In this document: positions 5,897 through 6,147 of the stretch, in pieces
Position numbering within the stretch: position 1 is the first letter of the stretch
How the letters are laid out: every line of letters begins with the position of its first letter
NCBI GenBank assembly: GCA_944371685.1
Contig: CALVXV010000071.1
Coordinates: forward strand, 1-6,147
Origin: an uncultured Bacilli bacterium
GTDB taxonomy: Bacteria; Bacillota_I; Bacilli_A; RF39; UBA660
Direction: 5' to 3'
Length of the DNA stretch: 6,147 nt
Position numbers and translations under genes: made by a program
The notes under the pieces: model-generated
The model's input: only the letters and a program-made list of their open reading frames with translations
Told to the model about the DNA's origin: nothing
Database searches by the model: none

Positions 5897-5921
5897 AAGC
5901 GAACTAATCATTCGCTTTTTT
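5895..5921. terminator. Bidirectional intrinsic terminator between DUF362 and the HTH gene
   Basis: A 9-bp perfect stem pairs AAAAGCGAA (5895-5903) with TTCGCTTTT (5911-5919) around a 7-base loop, with a T run at 5916-5921. The DUF362 stop (5894-5896) overlaps the left arm, and the convergent HTH gene ends at 5933, so the hairpin can serve both strands. Confidence 0.85.
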
Positions 5922-5926
5922 CTATA
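5910..5926 (+). repeat. 17-base terminator half-site, copy 2
   Basis: Second exact copy of the sequence at 3457-3473, again forming the right arm and T tract of a hairpin between convergent genes. The loops of the two hairpins differ in length (10 and 7 bases). Confidence 0.75.
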
Positions 5927-5932
5927 CACAAA

Positions 5933-6147
5933 TTATCTTAAGAATTCATCCATCGAAATTTTATGATTTTTACAAATTGAATATAAAGTTAGAGTCGTAA
6001 TCAAATTCATACCTATCTCATAGTGACAATAAGTCGCCCTAGAAATTCCGCATTCATCCGCTATTTGCTGCTGTGATAGCCCTAATTCTTTTCTTAATTT
6101 TTTTAACTTTTCTCCAATAACCTTTTTATCTAATTTTATCTTATCAG
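5933..6147 (-). CDS. XRE/Cro-CI family HTH transcriptional regulator, 5' end outside window
   Basis: An open minus-strand frame runs from the right edge to TAA at 5935-5933. It gives 70 residues with no start codon inside the window, so the N terminus is missing. It begins DKIKLDKKVIGEKLKKLRKE and contains the canonical helix-turn-helix LSQQQIADECGISRATYCHYE-like block at 23-43: the LSQQQIA helix, the G33-I34-S35 turn, and the recognition helix with A37-T38-Y39. The tail KISMDEFLR resembles small Cro-like regulators of about 70-80 residues, so only a few residues are probably missing. It should bind DNA as a dimer; targets are unknown. A few unusual positions are present (C32, C40, C58). It converges on DUF362 across a shared terminator. 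It could also be the antitoxin or repressor of a module beyond the edge, which cannot be judged here. Confidence 0.85.
   Translation of the reverse strand, partial: DKIKLDKKVIGEKLKKLRKELGLSQQQIADECGISRATYCHYEIGMNLITTLTLYSICKNHKISMDEFLR

Noticed and set aside
1..6147. CRISPR array, insertion sequence, tRNA or rRNA
   Set aside because: No regularly spaced repeats, transposase motifs, terminal inverted repeats or conserved structural RNA sequence were found on either strand.

Overview
The window is AT-rich DNA with tightly packed genes, short intergenic gaps and strong Shine-Dalgarno sites. It uses the standard bacterial code: TGA ends rlmB and the sigma-factor gene, and tryptophan is TGG. This points to a low-GC Bacillota, probably a Bacilli or Erysipelotrichia-like gut lineage. 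The MurE gene carries the DNPR signature of meso-diaminopimelate ligases, so the cell should have a wall and is not a true mollicute. The species cannot be named from the sequence.

Layout. Bases 1-2865 hold a tight plus-strand operon: rbgA (5' end outside the window), a nucleotidyltransferase-like domain fused to mini-ribonuclease III, rlmB, and a SigH-type sigma factor. The genes overlap or abut (14 or 8 bp, 0 bp, 4 bp). Bases 2866-3056 hold a decayed DUF4234-like membrane gene, followed by an intact DUF2752 membrane gene (3069-3437). A hairpin that can terminate transcription in both directions separates DUF2752 from the convergent murE (3455-4825, minus strand). The 195-base gap 4826-5020 holds divergent promoters for murE and for a DUF362 gene (5021-5896). 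A second hairpin sharing 17 identical bases with the first separates DUF362 from a convergent XRE-type HTH regulator that runs off the right edge.

How the genes fit together. RbgA (50S assembly GTPase), mini-III (23S rRNA end maturation) and RlmB (23S rRNA 2'-O-methylation) all act on the large ribosomal subunit, so the left operon looks like a 50S maturation unit. The order mrnC-rlmB-sigH is the familiar Bacillota order cysS-mrnC-rlmB-yacP-sigH without yacP and with rbgA in place of cysS. The most unusual item is the first half of the 827-1579 gene: a polymerase-beta-type nucleotidyltransferase domain joined in frame to mini-III with no internal ATG. No mobile element, CRISPR array, tRNA or rRNA was seen.
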